Below are positions 43,222 to 58,900 of a DNA stretch of 64,000 nt, piece by piece (position 1 is the first letter of the stretch; each line of letters begins with the position of its first letter). This DNA is from Eutreptiella sp. 'Long Island Sound 2002'. Lineage: Eukaryota; Euglenozoa; Euglenophyceae; Eutreptiales; Eutreptiaceae. Location: positions 25,178,109-25,242,108 of the forward strand of contig OZ038398.1 in assembly GCA_964036045.1 (NCBI GenBank), given 5' to 3'. The notes beneath the pieces are model-generated. The model saw only the letters and a list, made by a program, of their open reading frames with translations, was not told where the DNA came from and did no database searches. Made by a program: the position numbers and the translations under genes.

Positions 43222-46200
43222 TATATCTGACGATTGAAGAGACATTTTCCTCTGATCAAAGCCAGCTATCTTAGCTATCCTGATGTGGAAGTGTATGTGG
43301 CTCTGTTCAAGGAGGAGTGTGCTGACGACATTCATACATATCTGATAGCCGTGAGCGAGACTTTGGTCGATCCTTTCTGAACACGTTGGTTATCCATTTT
43401 GTTTCCTGCCACAAGGACACTGATGAATGCTGTGTGTGCTGCAAGGGCAGGATGCAACTCTTTGAATCTGTCAATCCTCTGATTCCTGAAGACTCACGTC
43501 CTGACCTCTGATTCCTTCAGCACCAGCCGGATAGTGACATTTACATCTATGATTGTGTATTCATGGCCCTTGCACTGCCATTCCATTGCATTGCATAACC
43601 TGGATGCATTCTTCACTCAAGGTGCTGTGATTAATGGCGTTTAGATTTGTGAAGCAGAAGATGCTAGGCAGGGCAGCATGCGATGTTGAGTGGGAAGGGT
43701 AACAGGCACCAGTGGCAGGTACAGTTGGAAGTGCAACTCCACACCATAATGATACAGGTTGTGACACCCAACAGTTGTTCATTGATGAGGTTGGTGGGAT
43801 GCTGCATGTGCAGTGTCTCAGCAGTTTGTCCCATGCTGTTGTTCAACAAATGCCATGATGGTCGGTTCAACACTGTGTGATTGATGCTGACTGCTGATAG
43901 CAGTGTGGTGATGTTCACATTGAGAAGCATATATCTGACGATTGAAGAGACATTTTCCTCTGATCAAAGCCAGCTATCTTAGCTATCCTGATGTGGAAGT
44001 GTATGTGGCTCTGTTCAAGGAGGAGTGTGCTGACGACATTCATACATATCTGATAGCCGTGAGCGAGACTTTGGTCGATCCTTTCTGAACACGTTGGTTA
44101 TCCATTTTGTTTCCTGCCACAAGGACACTGATGAATGCTGTGTGTGCTGCAAGGGCAGGATGCAACTCTTTGAATCTGTCAATCCTCTGATTCCTGAAGA
44201 CTCACGTCCTGACCTCTGATTCCTTCAGCACCAGCCGGATAGTGACATTTACATCTATGATTGTGTATTCATGGGCCTTGCACTGCCGTTCCATTGCATT
44301 GCATAACCTGGCTGCATTCTTCACTCAAGGTGCTGTGATTAATGGCGTTTGGATTTGTGAAGCAGAAGATGCTAGGCAGGGCAGCATGCGATGTTGAGTG
44401 GGAAGGGTAACAGGCACCAGCGGCAGGTACAGTTGGAAGTGCAACTCCACACCATAATGATACAGGTTGTGACACCCAACAGTTTTGATTGATGAGGTTG
44501 GTGGGATGCTGCATGTGCAGTGTCTCAGCAGTTTGTCCCATGCTGTTGTTCAACAAATGCCATGATGGTCGGTTCAACACTGTGTGATTGATGCTGACTG
44601 CTGATAGCAGTGTGGTGATGTTCACATTGAGAAGCATATATCTGACGATTGAAGAGACATTTTCCTCTGATCAAAGCCAGCTATCTTAGCTATCCTGATG
44701 TGGAAGTGTATGTGGCTCTGTTCAAGGAGGAGTGTGCTGACGACATTCATACATATCTGATAGCCGTGAGCGAGACTTTGGTCGATCCTTTCTGAACACG
44801 TTGGTTATCCATTTTGTTTCCCGCCACAAGGACACTGATGAATGCTGTGTGTGCTGCAAGGGCAGGATGCAACTCTTTGAATCTGTCAATCCTCTGATTC
44901 CTGAAGACTCACGTCCTGACCTCTGATTCCTTCAGCACCAGCCGGATAGTGACATTTACATCTATGATTGTGTATTCATGGGCCTTGCACTGCCATTCCA
45001 TTGCATTGCATAACCTGGCTGCATTCTTCACTCAAGGTGCTGTGATTAATGGCGTTTAGATTTGTGAAGCAGAAGATGCTAGGCAGGGCAGCATGCGATG
45101 TTGAGTGGGAAGGGTAACAGGCACCAGTGGCAGGTACAGTTGGAAGTGCAACTCCACACCATAATGATACAGGTTGTGACACCCAACAGTTTTGATTGAT
45201 GAGGTTGGTGGGATGCTGCATGTGCAGTGTCTCAGCAGTTTGTCCCATGCTGTTGTTCAACAAATGCCATGATGGTCGGTTCAACACTGTGTGATTGATG
45301 CTGACTGCTGATAGCAGTGTCGTGATGTTCACATTGAGAAGCATATATCTGACGATTGAAGAGACATTTTCCTCTGATCAAAGCCAGCTATCTTAGCTAT
45401 CCTGATGTGGAAGTGTATGTGGCTCTGTTCAAGGAGGAGTGTGCTGACGACATTCATACATATCTGATAGCCGTGAGCGAGACTTTGGTCGATCCTTTCT
45501 GAACACGTTGGTTATCCATTTTGTTTCCTGCCACAAGGACACTGATGAATGCTGTGTGTGCTGCAAGGGCAGGATGCAACTCTTTGAATCTGTCAATCCT
45601 TTGATTCCTGAAGACTCACGTCCTGACCTCTGATTCCTTCAGCACCAGCCGGATAGTGACATTTACATCTATGATTGTGTATTCATGGGCCTTGCACTGC
45701 CATTCCATTGCATTGCATAACCTGGATGCATTCTTCACTCAAGGTGCTGTGATTAATGGCGTTTAGATTTGTGAAGCAGAAGATGCTAGGCAGGGCAGCA
45801 TGCGATGTTGAGTGGGAAGGGTAACAGGCACCAGTGGCAGGTACAGTTGGAAGTGCAACTCCACACCATAATGATACAGGTTGTGACACCCAACAGTTGT
45901 TCATTGATGAGGTTGGTGGGATGCTGCATGTGCAGTGTCTCAGCAGTTTGTCCCATGCTGTTGTTCAACAAATGCCATGATGGTCGGTTCAACACTGTGT
46001 GATTGATGCTGACTGCTGATAGCAGTGTGGTGATGTTCACATTGAGAAGCATATATCTGACGATTGAAGAGACATTTTCCTCTGATCAAAGCCAGCTATC
46101 TTAGCTATCCTGATGTGGAAGTGTATGTGGCTCTGTTCAAGGAGGAGTGTGCTGACGACATTCATACATATCTGATAGCCGTGAGCGAGACTTTGGTCGA

Positions 46201-49200
46201 TCCTTTCTGAACACGTTGGTTATCCATTTTGTTTCCTGCCACAAGGACACTGATGAATGCTGTGTGTGCTGCAAGGGCAGGATGCAACTCTTTGAATCTG
46301 TCAATCCTCTGATTCCTGAAGACTCACGTCCTGACCTCTGATTCCTTCAGCACCAGCCGGATAGTGACATTTACATCTATGATTGTGTATTCATGGGCCT
46401 TGCACTGCCGTTCCATTGCATTGCATAACCTGGCTGCATTCTTCACTCAAGGTGCTGTGATTAATGGCGTTTGGATTTGTGAAGCAGAAGATGCTAGGCA
46501 GGGCAGCATGCGATGTTGAGTGGGAAGGGTAACAGGCACCAGCGGCAGGTACAGTTGGAAGTGCAACTCCACACCATAATGATACAGGTTGTGACACCCA
46601 ACAGTTTTGATTGATGAGGTTGGTGGGATGCTGCATGTGCAGTGTCTCAGCAGTTTGTCCCATGCTGTTGTTCAACAAATGCCATGATGGTCGGTTCAAC
46701 ACTGTGTGATTGATGCTGACTGCTGATAGCAGTGTGGTGATGTTCACATTGAGAAGCATATATCTGACGATTGAAGAGACATTTTCCTCTGATCAAAGCC
46801 AGCTATCTTAGCTATCCTGATGTGGAAGTGTATGTGGCTCTGTTCAAGGAGGAGTGTGCTGACGACATTCATACATATCTGATAGCCGTGAGCGAGACTT
46901 TGGTCGATCCTTTCTGAACACGTTGGTTATCCATTTTGTTTCCCGCCACAAGGACACTGATGAATGCTGTGTGTGCTGCAAGGGCAGGATGCAACTCTTT
47001 GAATCTGTCAATCCTCTGATTCCTGAAGACTCACGTCCTGACCTCTGATTCCTTCAGCACCAGCCGGATAGTGACATTTACATCTATGATTGTGTATTCA
47101 TGGGCCTTGCACTGCCATTCCATTGCATTGCATAACCTGGCTGCATTCTTCACTCAAGGTGCTGTGATTAATGGCGTTTAGATTTGTGAAGCAGAAGATG
47201 CTAGGCAGGGCAGCATGCGATGTTGAGTGGGAAGGGTAACAGGCACCAGTGGCAGGTACAGTTGGAAGTGCAACTCCACACCATAATGATACAGGTTGTG
47301 ACACCCAACAGTTTTGATTGATGAGGTTGGTGGGATGCTGCATGTGCAGTGTCTCAGCAGTTTGTCCCATGCTGTTGTTCAACAAATGCCATGATGGTCG
47401 GTTCAACACTGTGTGATTGATGCTGACTGCTGATAGCAGTGTCGTGATGTTCACATTGAGAAGCATATATCTGACGATTGAAGAGACATTTTCCTCTGAT
47501 CAAAGCCAGCTATCTTAGCTATCCTGATGTGGAAGTGTATGTGGCTCTGTTCAAGGAGGAGTGTGCTGACGACATTCATACATATCTGATAGCCGTGAGC
47601 GAGACTTTGGTCGATCCTTTCTGAACACGTTGTTTATCCATTTTGTTTCCTGCCACAAGGACACTGATGAATGCTGTGTGTGCTGCAAGGGCAGGATGCA
47701 ACTCTTTGAATCTGTCAATCCTTTGATTCCTGAAGACTCACGTCCTGACCTCTGATTCCTTCAGCACCAGCCGGATAGTGACATTTACATCTATGATTGT
47801 GTATTCATGGGCCTTGCACTGCCATTCCATTGCATTGCATAACCTGGATGCATTCTTCACTCAAGGTGCTGTGATTAATGGCGTTTAGATTTGTGAAGCA
47901 GAAGATGCTAGGCAGGGCAGCATGCGATGTTGAGTGGGAAGGGTAACAGGCACCAGTGGCAGGTACAGTTGGAAGTGCAACTCCACACCATAATGATACA
48001 GGTTGTGACACCCAACAGTTGTTCATTGATGAGGTTGGTGGGATGCTGCATGTGCAGTGTCTCAGCAGTTTGTCCCATGCTGTTGTTCAACAAATGCCAT
48101 GATGGTCGGTTCAACACTGTGTGATTGATGCTGACTGCTGATAGCAGTGTGGTGATGTTCACATTGAGAAGCATATATCTGACGATTGAAGAGACATTTT
48201 CCTCTGATCAAAGCCAGCTATCTTAGCTATCCTGATGTGGAAGTGTATGTGGCTCTGTTCAAGGAGGAGTGTGCTGACGACATTCATACATATCTGATAG
48301 CCGTGAGCGAGACTTTGGTCGATCCTTTCTGAACACGTTGGTTATCCATTTTGTTTCCTGCCACAAGGACACTGATGAATGCTGTGTCTGCTGCAAGGGC
48401 AGGATGCAACTCTTTGAATCTGTCAATCCTCTGATTCCTGAAGACTCACGTCCTGACCTCTGATTCCTTCAGCACCAGCCGGATAGTGACATTTACATCT
48501 ATGATTGTGTATTCATGGGCCTTGCACTGCCATTCCATTGCATTGCATAACCTGGCTGCATTCTTCACTCAAGGTGCTGTGATTAATGGCGTTTGGATTT
48601 GTGAAGCAGAAGATGCTAGGCAGGGCAGCATGCGATGTTGAGTGGGAAGGGTAACAGGCACCAGTGGCAGGTACAGTTGGAAGTGCAACTCCACACCATA
48701 ATGATACAGGTTGTGACACCCAACAGTTTTGATTGATGAGGTTGGTGGGATGCTGCATGTGCAGTGTCTCAGCAGTTTGTCCCATGCTGTTGTTCAACAA
48801 ATGCCATGATGGTCGGTTCAACACTGTGTGATTGATGCTGACTGCTGATAGCAGTGTCGTGATGTTCACATTGAGAAGCATATATCTGACGATTGAAGAG
48901 ACATTTTCCTCTGATCAAAGCCAGCTATCTTAGCTATCCTGATGTGGAAGTGTATGTGGCTCTGTTCAAGGAGGAGTGTGCTGACGACATTCATACATAT
49001 CTGATAGCCGTGAGCGAGACTTTGGTCGATCCTTTCTGAACACGTTGGTTATCCATTTTGTTTCCTGCCACAAGGACACTGATGAATGCTGTGTGTGCTG
49101 CAAGGGCAGGATGCAACTCTTTGAATCTGTCAATCCTCTGATTCCTGAAGACTCACGTCCTGACCTCTGATTCCTTCAGCACCAGCCGGATAGTGACATT

Positions 49201-49589
49201 TACATCTATGATTGTGTATTCATGGGCCTTGCACTGCCGTTCCATTGCATTGCATAACCTGGCTGCATTCTTCACTCAAGGTGCTGTGATTAATGGCGTT
49301 TAGATTTGTGAAGTAGAAGATGCTAGGCAGGGCAGCATGCGATGTTGAGTGGGAAGGGTAACAGGCACCAGTGGCAGGTACAGTTGGAAGTGCAACTCCA
49401 CACCATAATGATACAGGTTGTGACACCCAACAGTTGTTCATTGATGAGGTTGGTGGGATGCTGCATGTGCAGTGTCTCAGCAGTTTGTCCCATGCTGTTG
49501 TTCAACAAATGCCATGATGGTCGGTTCAACACTGTGTGATTGATGCTGACTGCTGATAGCAGTGTCGTGATGTTCACATTGAGAAGCAT
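43222..49589. repeat. Three-monomer higher-order repeat, 2122 bp, about three copies
   Basis: Markers recur at 43930/46052/48174, 44637/46759/48881 and 45344/47466. Diagnostic variants are CCTGGATGCATTC (about 43600, 45722, 47844), TTTCCCGCCAC (about 44818, 46940) and CAATCCTTTGATTCC (about 45595, 47717). Confidence 0.92.
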
Positions 49590-52406
49590 ATATCTGACGA
49601 TTGAAGAGACATTTTCCTCTGATCAAAGCCAGCTATCTTAGCTATCCTGATGTGGAAGTGTATGTGGCTCTGTTCAAGGAGGAGTGTGCTGACGACATTC
49701 ATACATATCTGATAGCCGTGAGCGAGAGTTGGGTCGATCCTTTCTGAACACGTTGGTTATCCATTTTGTTTCCTGCCACAAGGACACTGATGAATGCTGT
49801 GTGTGCTGCAAGGGCAGGATGCAACTCTTTGAATCTGTCAATCCTCTGATTCCTGAAGACTCACGTCCTGACCTCTGATTCCTTCAGCACCAGCCGGATA
49901 GTGACATTTACATCTATGATTTCCTATTCATGGGCCTTGCACTGCCATTCCATTGCATTGCATAACCTGGCTGCATTCTTCACTCAAGGTGCTGTGATTA
50001 ATGGCGTTTAGATTTGTGAAGCAGAAGATGCTAGGCAGGGCAGCATGCGATGTTGAGTGGGAAGGGTAACAGGCACCAGTGGCAGGTACAGTTGGAAGTG
50101 CAACTCCACACCATAATGATACAGGTTGTGACAACCAACAGCAGTTGTTAATTGATGAGGTTGGTGGGATGCTGCATGTGCAGTGTCTCAGCAGTTTGTC
50201 CCATGCTGTTGTTCAACAAATGCCATGATGGTCGGTTCAACACTGTGTGATTGATGCTGACTGCTGATAGCAGTGTGGTGATGTTCACATTGAGAAGCAT
50301 ATATCTGACGATTGAAGAGACATTTTCCTCTGATCAAAGCCAGCTATCTTAGCTATCCTGATGTGGAAGTGTATGTGGCTCTGTTCAAGGAGGAGTGTGC
50401 TGACGACATTCATACATATCTGATAGCCGTGAGCGAGACTTTGGTCGATCCTTTCTGAACACGTTGGTTATCCATTTTGTTTCCTGCCACAAGGACACTG
50501 ATGAATGCTGTGTGTGCTGCAAGGGCAGGATGCAACTCTTTGAATCTGTCAATCCTCTGATTCCTGAAGACTCACGTCCTGACCTCTGATTCCTTCAGCA
50601 CCAGCCGGATAGTGACATTTACATCTATGATTTCCTATTCATGGCCCTTGCACTGCCATTCCATTGCATTGCATAACCTGGCTGCATTCTTCACTCAAGG
50701 TGCTGTGATTAATGGCGTTTGGATTTGTGAAGCAGAAGATGCTAGGCAGGGCAGCATGCGATGTTGAGTGGGAAGGGTAACAGGCACCAGTGGCAGGTAC
50801 AGTTGGAAGTGCAACTCCACACCATAATGATACAGGTTGTGACACCCAACAGTTTTGATTGATGAGGTTGGTGGGATGCTGCATGTGCAGTGTCTCAGCA
50901 GTTTGTCCCATGCTGTTGTTCAACAAATGCCATGATGGTCGGTTCAACACTGTGTGATTGATGCTGACTGCTGATAGCAGTGTCGTGATGTTCACATTGA
51001 GAAGCATATATCTGACGATTGAAGAGACATTTTCCTCTGATCAAAGCCAGCTATCTTAGCTATCCTGATGTGGAAGTGTATGTGGCTCTGTTCAAGGTGG
51101 CGTGTGCTGACAACATTCATACATATCTGATAGCCGTGAGCGAGACTTTGGTCGATCCTTTCTGAACACGTTGGTTATCCATTTTGTTTCCTGCCACAAG
51201 GACACTGCTGAATGCTGTGTGTGCTGCAAGGGCAGGATGCAACTCTTTGAATCTGTCAATCCTCTGATTCCTGAAGACTCACGTCCTGACCTCTGATTCC
51301 TTCAGCACCAGCCGGATAGTGACATTTACATCTATGATTGTGTATTCATGGCCCTTGCACTGCCATTCCATTGCATTGCATAAGGTGGATGCATTCTTCA
51401 CTCAAGGTGCTGTGATTAATGGCGTTTGGATTTGTGAAGCAGAAGATGCTAGGCAGGGCAGCATGCGATGTCGAGTGGGAAGGGTAACAGGCACCAGTGG
51501 CAGGTACAGTTGGAAGTGCGACTCCACACCATAATGATACAGGTTGTGACACCCAACAGTTTTGATTGATGAGGTTGGTGGGATGCTGCATGTGCAGTGT
51601 CTCAGCAGTTTGTCCCATGCTGTTGTTCAACAAATGCCATGATGGTCGGTTCAACACTGTGTGATTGATGCTGACTGCTGGTAGCAGTGTGGTGATGTTC
51701 ACATTGAGAAGCATATATCTGACGATTGAAGAGACATTTTCCTCTGATCAAAGCCAGCTATCTTAGCTATCCTGATGTGGAAGTGTATGTGGCTCTGTTC
51801 AAGGAGGAGTGAGCTGACGACATTCATACATATCTGATAGCCGTGAGCGAGACTTTGGTCGATCCTTTCTGAACACGTTGGTTATCCATTTTGTTTCCTG
51901 CCACAAGGACACTGATGAATGCTGTGTGTGCTGCAAGGGCAGGATGCAACTCTTTGAATCTGTCAATCCTCTGATTCCTGAAGACTCACGTCCTGACCTC
52001 TGATTCCTTCGGCACCAGCCGGATAGTGACATTTACATCTATGATTGTGTATTCATGGCCCTTGCACTGCCATTCCATTGCATTGCATAACCTGGCTGCA
52101 TTCTTCACTCAAGGTGCTGTGATTAATGGCGTTTGGATTTGTGAAGCAGAAGATGCTAGGCAGGGCAGCATGCGATGTTGAGTGGGAAGGGTAACAGGCA
52201 CCAGTGGCAGGTACAGTTGGAAGTGCAACATACAGGTTGTGACGGCCAGCAGTTTTGATTCATGAGGTTGGTGGGATGCTGCATGTGCAGTGTCTCAGCA
52301 GTTTGTCCCATGCTGTTGTTCAACAAATGCCATGATGGTCGGTTCAACACTGTGTGATTGATGCTGACTGCTGGTAGCAGTGTGGTGATGTTCACATTGA
52401 GAAGCA

Positions 52407-53799
52407 TATATCTGACGATTGAAGAGACATTTTCCTCTGATCAAAGCCAGCTATGTTAGCTATCCTGATGTGGAAGTGTATGTGGCTCTGTTCAAGGAGG
52501 AGTGTGCTGACGACATTCATACATATCTGATAGCCGTGAGCGAGACTTTGGTCGATCCTTTCTGAACACGTTGGTTATCCATTTTGTTTCCTGCCACAAG
52601 GACACTGATGAATGCTGTGTGTGCTGCAAGGGCAGGATGCAACTCTTTGAATCTGTCAATCCTCTGATTCCTGAAGACTCACGTCCTGACCTCTGATTCC
52701 TTCAGCACCAGCCGGATAGTGACATTTACATCTATGATTGTGTATTCATGGCCCTTGCACTGCCATTCCATTGCATTGCATAACCTGGCTGCATTCTTCA
52801 CTCAAGGTGCTGTGATTAATGGCGTTTAGATTTGTGAAGCAGAAGATGCTAGGCAGGGCAGCATGCGATGTTGAGTGGGAAGGGTAACAGGCACCAGTGG
52901 CAGGTACAGTTGGAAGTGCAACTCCACACCATAATGATACAGGTTGTGACACCCAACATGAGGTTGGTGGGATGCTGCATGTGCAGTGTCTCAGCAGTTT
53001 GTCCCATGCTGTTGTTCAACAAATGCCATGATGGTCGGTTCAACACTGTGTGATTGATGCTGACTGCTGGTAGCAGTGTCGTGATGTTCACATTGAGAAG
53101 CATATATCTGACGATTGAAGAGACATTTTCCTCTGATCAAAGCCAGCTATCTTAGCTATCCTGATGTGGAAGTGTATGTGGCTCTGTTCAAGGAGGAGTG
53201 TGCTGACGACATTCATACATATCTGATAGCCGTGAGCGAGACTTTGGTCGATCCTTTCTGAACACGTTGGTTATCCATTTTGTTTCCTGCCACAAGGACA
53301 CTGATGAATGCTGTGTGTGCTGCAAGGGCAGGATGCAACTCTTTGAATCTGTCAATCCTCTGATTCCTGAAGACTCACGTCCTGACCTCTGATTCCTTCA
53401 GCACCAGCCGGATAGTGACATTTACATCTATGATTGTGTATTCATGGCCCTTGCACTGCCATTCCATTGCATTGCATAACCTGGCTGCATTCTTCACTCA
53501 AGGTGCTGTGATTAATGGCGTTTAGATTTGTGAAGCAGAAGATGCTAGGCAGGGCAGCATGCGATGTTGAGTGGGAAGGGTAACAGGCACCAGTGGCAGG
53601 TACAGTTGGAAGTGCAACTCCACACCATAATGATACAGGTTGTGACACCCAACATGAGGTTGGTGGGATGCTGCATGTGCAGTGTCTCAGCAGTTTGTCC
53701 CATGCTGTTGTTCAACAAATGCCATGATGGTCGGTTCAACACTGTGTGATTGATGCTGACTGCTGGTAGCAGTGTCGTGATGTTCACATTGAGAAGCAT
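52407..53799. repeat. Tandem pair of 696-bp deleted monomers
   Basis: Two adjacent copies share the same internal deletion, leaving CCCAACATGAGGTTGG at about 52953 and 53649, and are otherwise almost identical. Confidence 0.9.
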
Positions 53800-55911
53800 A
53801 TATCTGACGATTGAAGAGACATTTTCCTCTGATCAAAGCCAGCTATCTTAGCTATCCTGATGTGGAAGTGTATGTGGCTCTGTTCAAGGAGGAGTGTGCT
53901 GACGACATTCATACATATCTGATAGCCGTGAGCGAGACTTTGGTCGATCCTTTCTGAACACGTTGGTTATCCATTTTGTTTCCTGCCACAAGGACACTGC
54001 TGAATGCTGTGTGTGCTGCAAGGGCAGGATGCAACTCTTTGAATCTGTCAATCCTCTGATTCCTGAAGACTCACGTCCTGACCTCTGATTCCTTCAGCAC
54101 CAGCCGGATAGTGACATTTACATCTATGATTGTGTATTCATGGCCCTTGCACTGCCATTCCATTGCATTGCATAACCTGGCTGCATTCTTCACTCAAGGT
54201 GCTGTGATTAATGGCGTTTGGATTTGTGAAGCAGAAGATGCTAGGCAGGGCAGCATGCGATGTTGAGTGGGAAGGGTAACAGGCACCAGCGGCAGGTACA
54301 GTTGGAAGTGCAACTCCACACCATAACGATACAGGTTGTGACACCCAACAGTTTTGATTGATGAGGTTGGTGGGATGCTGCATGTGCAGTGTCTCAGCAG
54401 TTTGTCCCATGCTGTTGTTCAACAAATGCCATGATGGTCGGTTCAACACTGTGTGATTGATGCTGACTGCTGGTAGCAGTGTCGTGATGTTCACATTGAG
54501 AAGCATATATCTGACGATTGAAGAGACATTTTCCTCTGATCAAAGCCAGCTATCTTAGCTATCCTGATGTGGAAGTGTATGTGGCTCTGTTCAAGGAGGA
54601 GTGTGCTGACGACATTCATACATATCTGATAGCCGTGAGCGAGACTTTGGTCGATCCTTTCTGAACACGTTGGTTATCCATTTTGTTTCCTGCCACAAGG
54701 ACACTGATGAATGCTGTGTGTGCTGCAAGGGCAGGATGCAACTCTTTGAATCTGTCAATCCTCTGATTCCTGAAGACTCACGTCCTGACCTCTGATTCCT
54801 TCAGCACCAGCCGGATAGTGACATTTACATCTATGATTGTGTATTCATGGCCCTTGCACTGCCATTCCATTGCATTGCATAACCTGGCTGCATTCTTCAC
54901 TCAAGGTGCTGTGATTAATGGATTTGGATTTGTGAAGCAGAAGATGCTAGGCAGGGCAGCATGCGATGTTGAGTGGGAAGGGTAACAGGCACCAGTGGCA
55001 GGTACAGTTGGAAGTGCAACTCCACACCATAATGATACAGGTTGTGACACCCAACAGTTTTGATTGATGAGGTTGGTGGGATGCTGCATGTGCAGTGCCT
55101 CAGCAGTTTGTCCCATGCTGTTCAACAAATGCCATGATGGTCGGTTCAACACTGTGTGATTGATGCTGACTGCTGGTAGCAGTGTGGTGATGTTCACATT
55201 GAGAAGCATATATCTGACGATTGAAGAGACATTTTCCTCTGATCAAAGCCAGCTATCTTAGCTATCCTGATGTGGAAGTGTATGTGGCTCTGTTCAAGGA
55301 GGAGTGTGCTGACGACATTCATACATATCTGATAGCCGTGAGCGAGACTTTGGTCGATCTTTTCTGAACACGTTGGTTATCCATTTTGTTTCCTGCCACA
55401 AGGACACTGATGAATGCTGTGTGTGCTGCAAGGGCAGGATGCAACTCTTTGAATCTGTCAATCCTCTGATTCCTGAAGACTCACGTCCTGACCTCTGATT
55501 CCTTCAGCACCGCCGGATAGTGACATTTACATCTATGATTGTGTATTCATGGGCCTTGCACTGCCATTCCATTGCATTGCATAACCTGGCTGCATTCTTC
55601 ACTCAAGGTGCTGTGATTAATGGATTTGGATTTGTGAAGCAGAAGATGCTAGGCAGGGCAGCATGCGATGTTGAGTGGGAAGGGTAACAGGCACCAGTGG
55701 CAGGTACAGTTGGAAGTGCAACTCCACACCATAATGATACAGGTTGTGACACCCAACAGTTGTTCATTGATGAGGTTGGTGGGATGCTGCATGTGCAGTG
55801 CCTCAGCAGTTTGTCCCATGCTGTTCAACAAATGCCATGATGGTCGGTTCAACACTGTGTGATTGATGCTGACTGCTGGTAGCAGTGTGGTGATGTTCAC
55901 ATTGAGAAGCA

Positions 55912-58900
55912 TATATCTGACGATTGAAGAGACATTTTCCTCTGATCAAAGCCAGCTATCTTAGCTATCCTGATGTGGAAGTGTATGTGGCTCTGTTCAA
56001 GGAGGAGTGTGCTGACGACATTCATACATATCTGATAGCCGTGAGCGAGACTTTGGTCGATCCTTTCTGAACACGTTGGTTATCCATTTTGTTTCCTGCC
56101 ACAAGGACACTGATGAATGCTGTGTGTGCTGCAAGGGCAGGATGCAACTCTTTGAATCTGTCAATCCTCTGATTCCTGAAGACTCACGTCCTGACCTCTG
56201 ATTCCTTCAGCACCAGCCGGATAGTGACATTTACATCTATGATTGTGTATTCATGGGCCTTGCACTGCCATTCCATTGCATTGCATAACCTGGCTGCATT
56301 CTTCACTCAAGGTGCTGTGATTAATGGCGTTTGGATTTGTGAAGCAGAAGATGCTAGGCAGGGCAGCATGCGATGTTGAGTGGGAAGGGTAACAGGCACC
56401 AGTGGCAGGTACAGTTGGAAGTGCGACTCCACACCATAATGATACAGGTTGTGACACCCAACAGTTTTGATTGATGAGGTTGGTGGGATGCTGCATGTGC
56501 AGTGTCTCAGCAGTTTGTCCCATGCTGTTGTTCAACAAATGCCATGATGGTCGGTTCAACACTGTGTGATTGATGCTGACTGCTGATAGCAGTGTGGTGA
56601 TGTTCACATTGAGAAGCATATATCTGACGATTGAAGAGACATTTTCCTCTGATCAAAGCCGGCTATCTTAGCTATCCTGATGTGGAAGTGTATGTGGCTC
56701 TGTTCAAGGAGGAGTGTGCTGACGACATTCATACATATCTGATAGCCGTGAGCGAGACTTTGGTCGATCCTTTCTGAACACGTTGGTTATCCATTTTGTT
56801 TCCTGCCACAAGGACACTGATGAATGCTGTGTGTGCTGCAAGGGCAGGATGCAACTCTTTGAATCTGTCAATCCTCTGATTCCTGAAGACTCACGTCCTG
56901 ACCTCTGATTCCTTCAGCACCGCCGGATAGTGACATTTACATCTATGATTGTGTATTCATGGGCCTTGCACTGCCATTCCATTGCATTGCATAACCTGGC
57001 TGCATTCTTCACTCAAGGTGCTGTGATTAATGGATTTAGATTTGTGAAACAGAAGATGCTAGGCAGGGCAGCATGCGATGTTGAGTGGGAAGGGTAACAG
57101 GCACCAGTGGCAGGTACAGTTGGAAGTGCAACTCCACACCATAACGATACAGGTTGTGACACCCAACAGTTTTGATTGATGAGGTTGGTGGGATGCTGCA
57201 TGTGCAGTGTCTCAGCAGTTTGTCCCATGCTGTTGTTCAACAAATGCCATGATGGTCGGTTCAACACTGTGTGATTGATGCTGACTGCTGGTAGCAGTGT
57301 CGTGATGTTCACATTGAGAAGCATATATCTGACGATTGAAGAGACATTTTCCTCTGATCAAAGCCAGCTATCTTAGCTATCCTGATGTGGAAGTGTATGT
57401 GGCTCTGTTCAAGGAGGAGTGTGCTGACGACATTCATACATATCTGATAGCCGTGAGCGAGACTTTGGTCGATCCTTTCTGAACACGTTGGTTATCCATT
57501 TTGTTTCCTGCCACAAGGACACTGATGAATGCTGTGTGTGCTGCAAGGGCAGGATGCAACTCTTTGAATCTGTCAATCCTCTGATTCCTGAAGACTCACG
57601 TCCTGACCTCTGATTCCTTCAGCACCAGCCGGATAGTGACATTTACATCTATGATTGTGTATTCATGGGCCTTGCACTGCCATTCCATTGCATTGCATAA
57701 CCTGGCTGCATTCTTCACTCAAGGTGCTGTGATTAATGGCGTTTAGATTTGTGAAGCAGAAGATGCTAGGCAGGGCAGCATGCGATGTTGAGTGGGAAGG
57801 GTAACAGGCACCAGTGGCAGGTACAGTTGGAAGTGCAACTCCACACCATAATGATACAGGTTGTGACACCCAACAGTTTTGATTGATGAGGTTGGTGGGA
57901 TGCTGCATGTGCAGTGCCTCAGCAGTTTGTCCCATGCTTTTCAACAAATGCCATGATGGTCGGTTCAACACTGTGTGATTGATGCTGACTGCTGGTAGCA
58001 GTGTGGTGATGTTCACATTGAGAAGCATATATCTGACGATTGAAGAGACATTTTCCTCTGATCAAAGCCAGCTATCTTAGCTATCCTGATGTGGAAGTGT
58101 ATGTGGCTCTGTTCAAGGAGGAGTGTGCTGACGACATTCATACATATCTGATAGCCGTGAGCGAGACTTTGGTCGATCCTTTCTGAACACGTTGGTTATC
58201 CATTTTGTTTCCTGCCACAAGGACACTGATGAATGCTGTGTGTGCTGCAAGGGCAGGATGCAACTCTTTGAATCTGTCAATCCTCTGATTCCTGAAGACT
58301 CACGTCCTGACCTCTGATTCCTTCAGCACCAGCCGGATAGTGACATTTACATCTATGATTGTGTATTCATGGGCCTTGCACTGCCATTCCATTGCATTGC
58401 ATAACCTGGCTGCATTCTTCACTCAAGGTGCTGTGATTAATGGCGTTTGGATTTGTGAAGCAGAAGATGCTAGGCAGGGCAGCATGCGATGTTGAGTGGG
58501 AAGGGTAACAGGCACCAGTGGCAGGTACAGTTGGAAGTGCGACTCCACACCATAATGATACAGGTTGTGACACGCAACAGTTTTGATTGATGAGGTTGGT
58601 GGGATGCTGCATGTGCAGTGTCTCAGCAGTTTGTCCCATGCTGTTGTTCAACAAATGCCATGATGGTCGGTTCAACACTGTGTGATTGATGCTGACTGCT
58701 GATAGCAGTGTGGTGATGTTCACATTGAGAAGCATATATCTGACGATTGAAGAGACATTTTCCTCTGATCAAAGCCGGCTATCTTAGCTATCCTGATGTG
58801 GAAGTGTATGTGGCTCTGTTCAAGGAGGAGTGTGCTGACGACATTCATACATATCTGATAGCCGTGAGCGAGACTTTGGTCGATCCTTTCTGAACACGTT

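Noticed and set aside
43770-43800. A DEV-G-G segment in some satellite copies resembling helicase motif II
   Set aside because: The surrounding residues do not match PIF1, stops close the frame soon after, and Walker B is already present in helicase exon 2.
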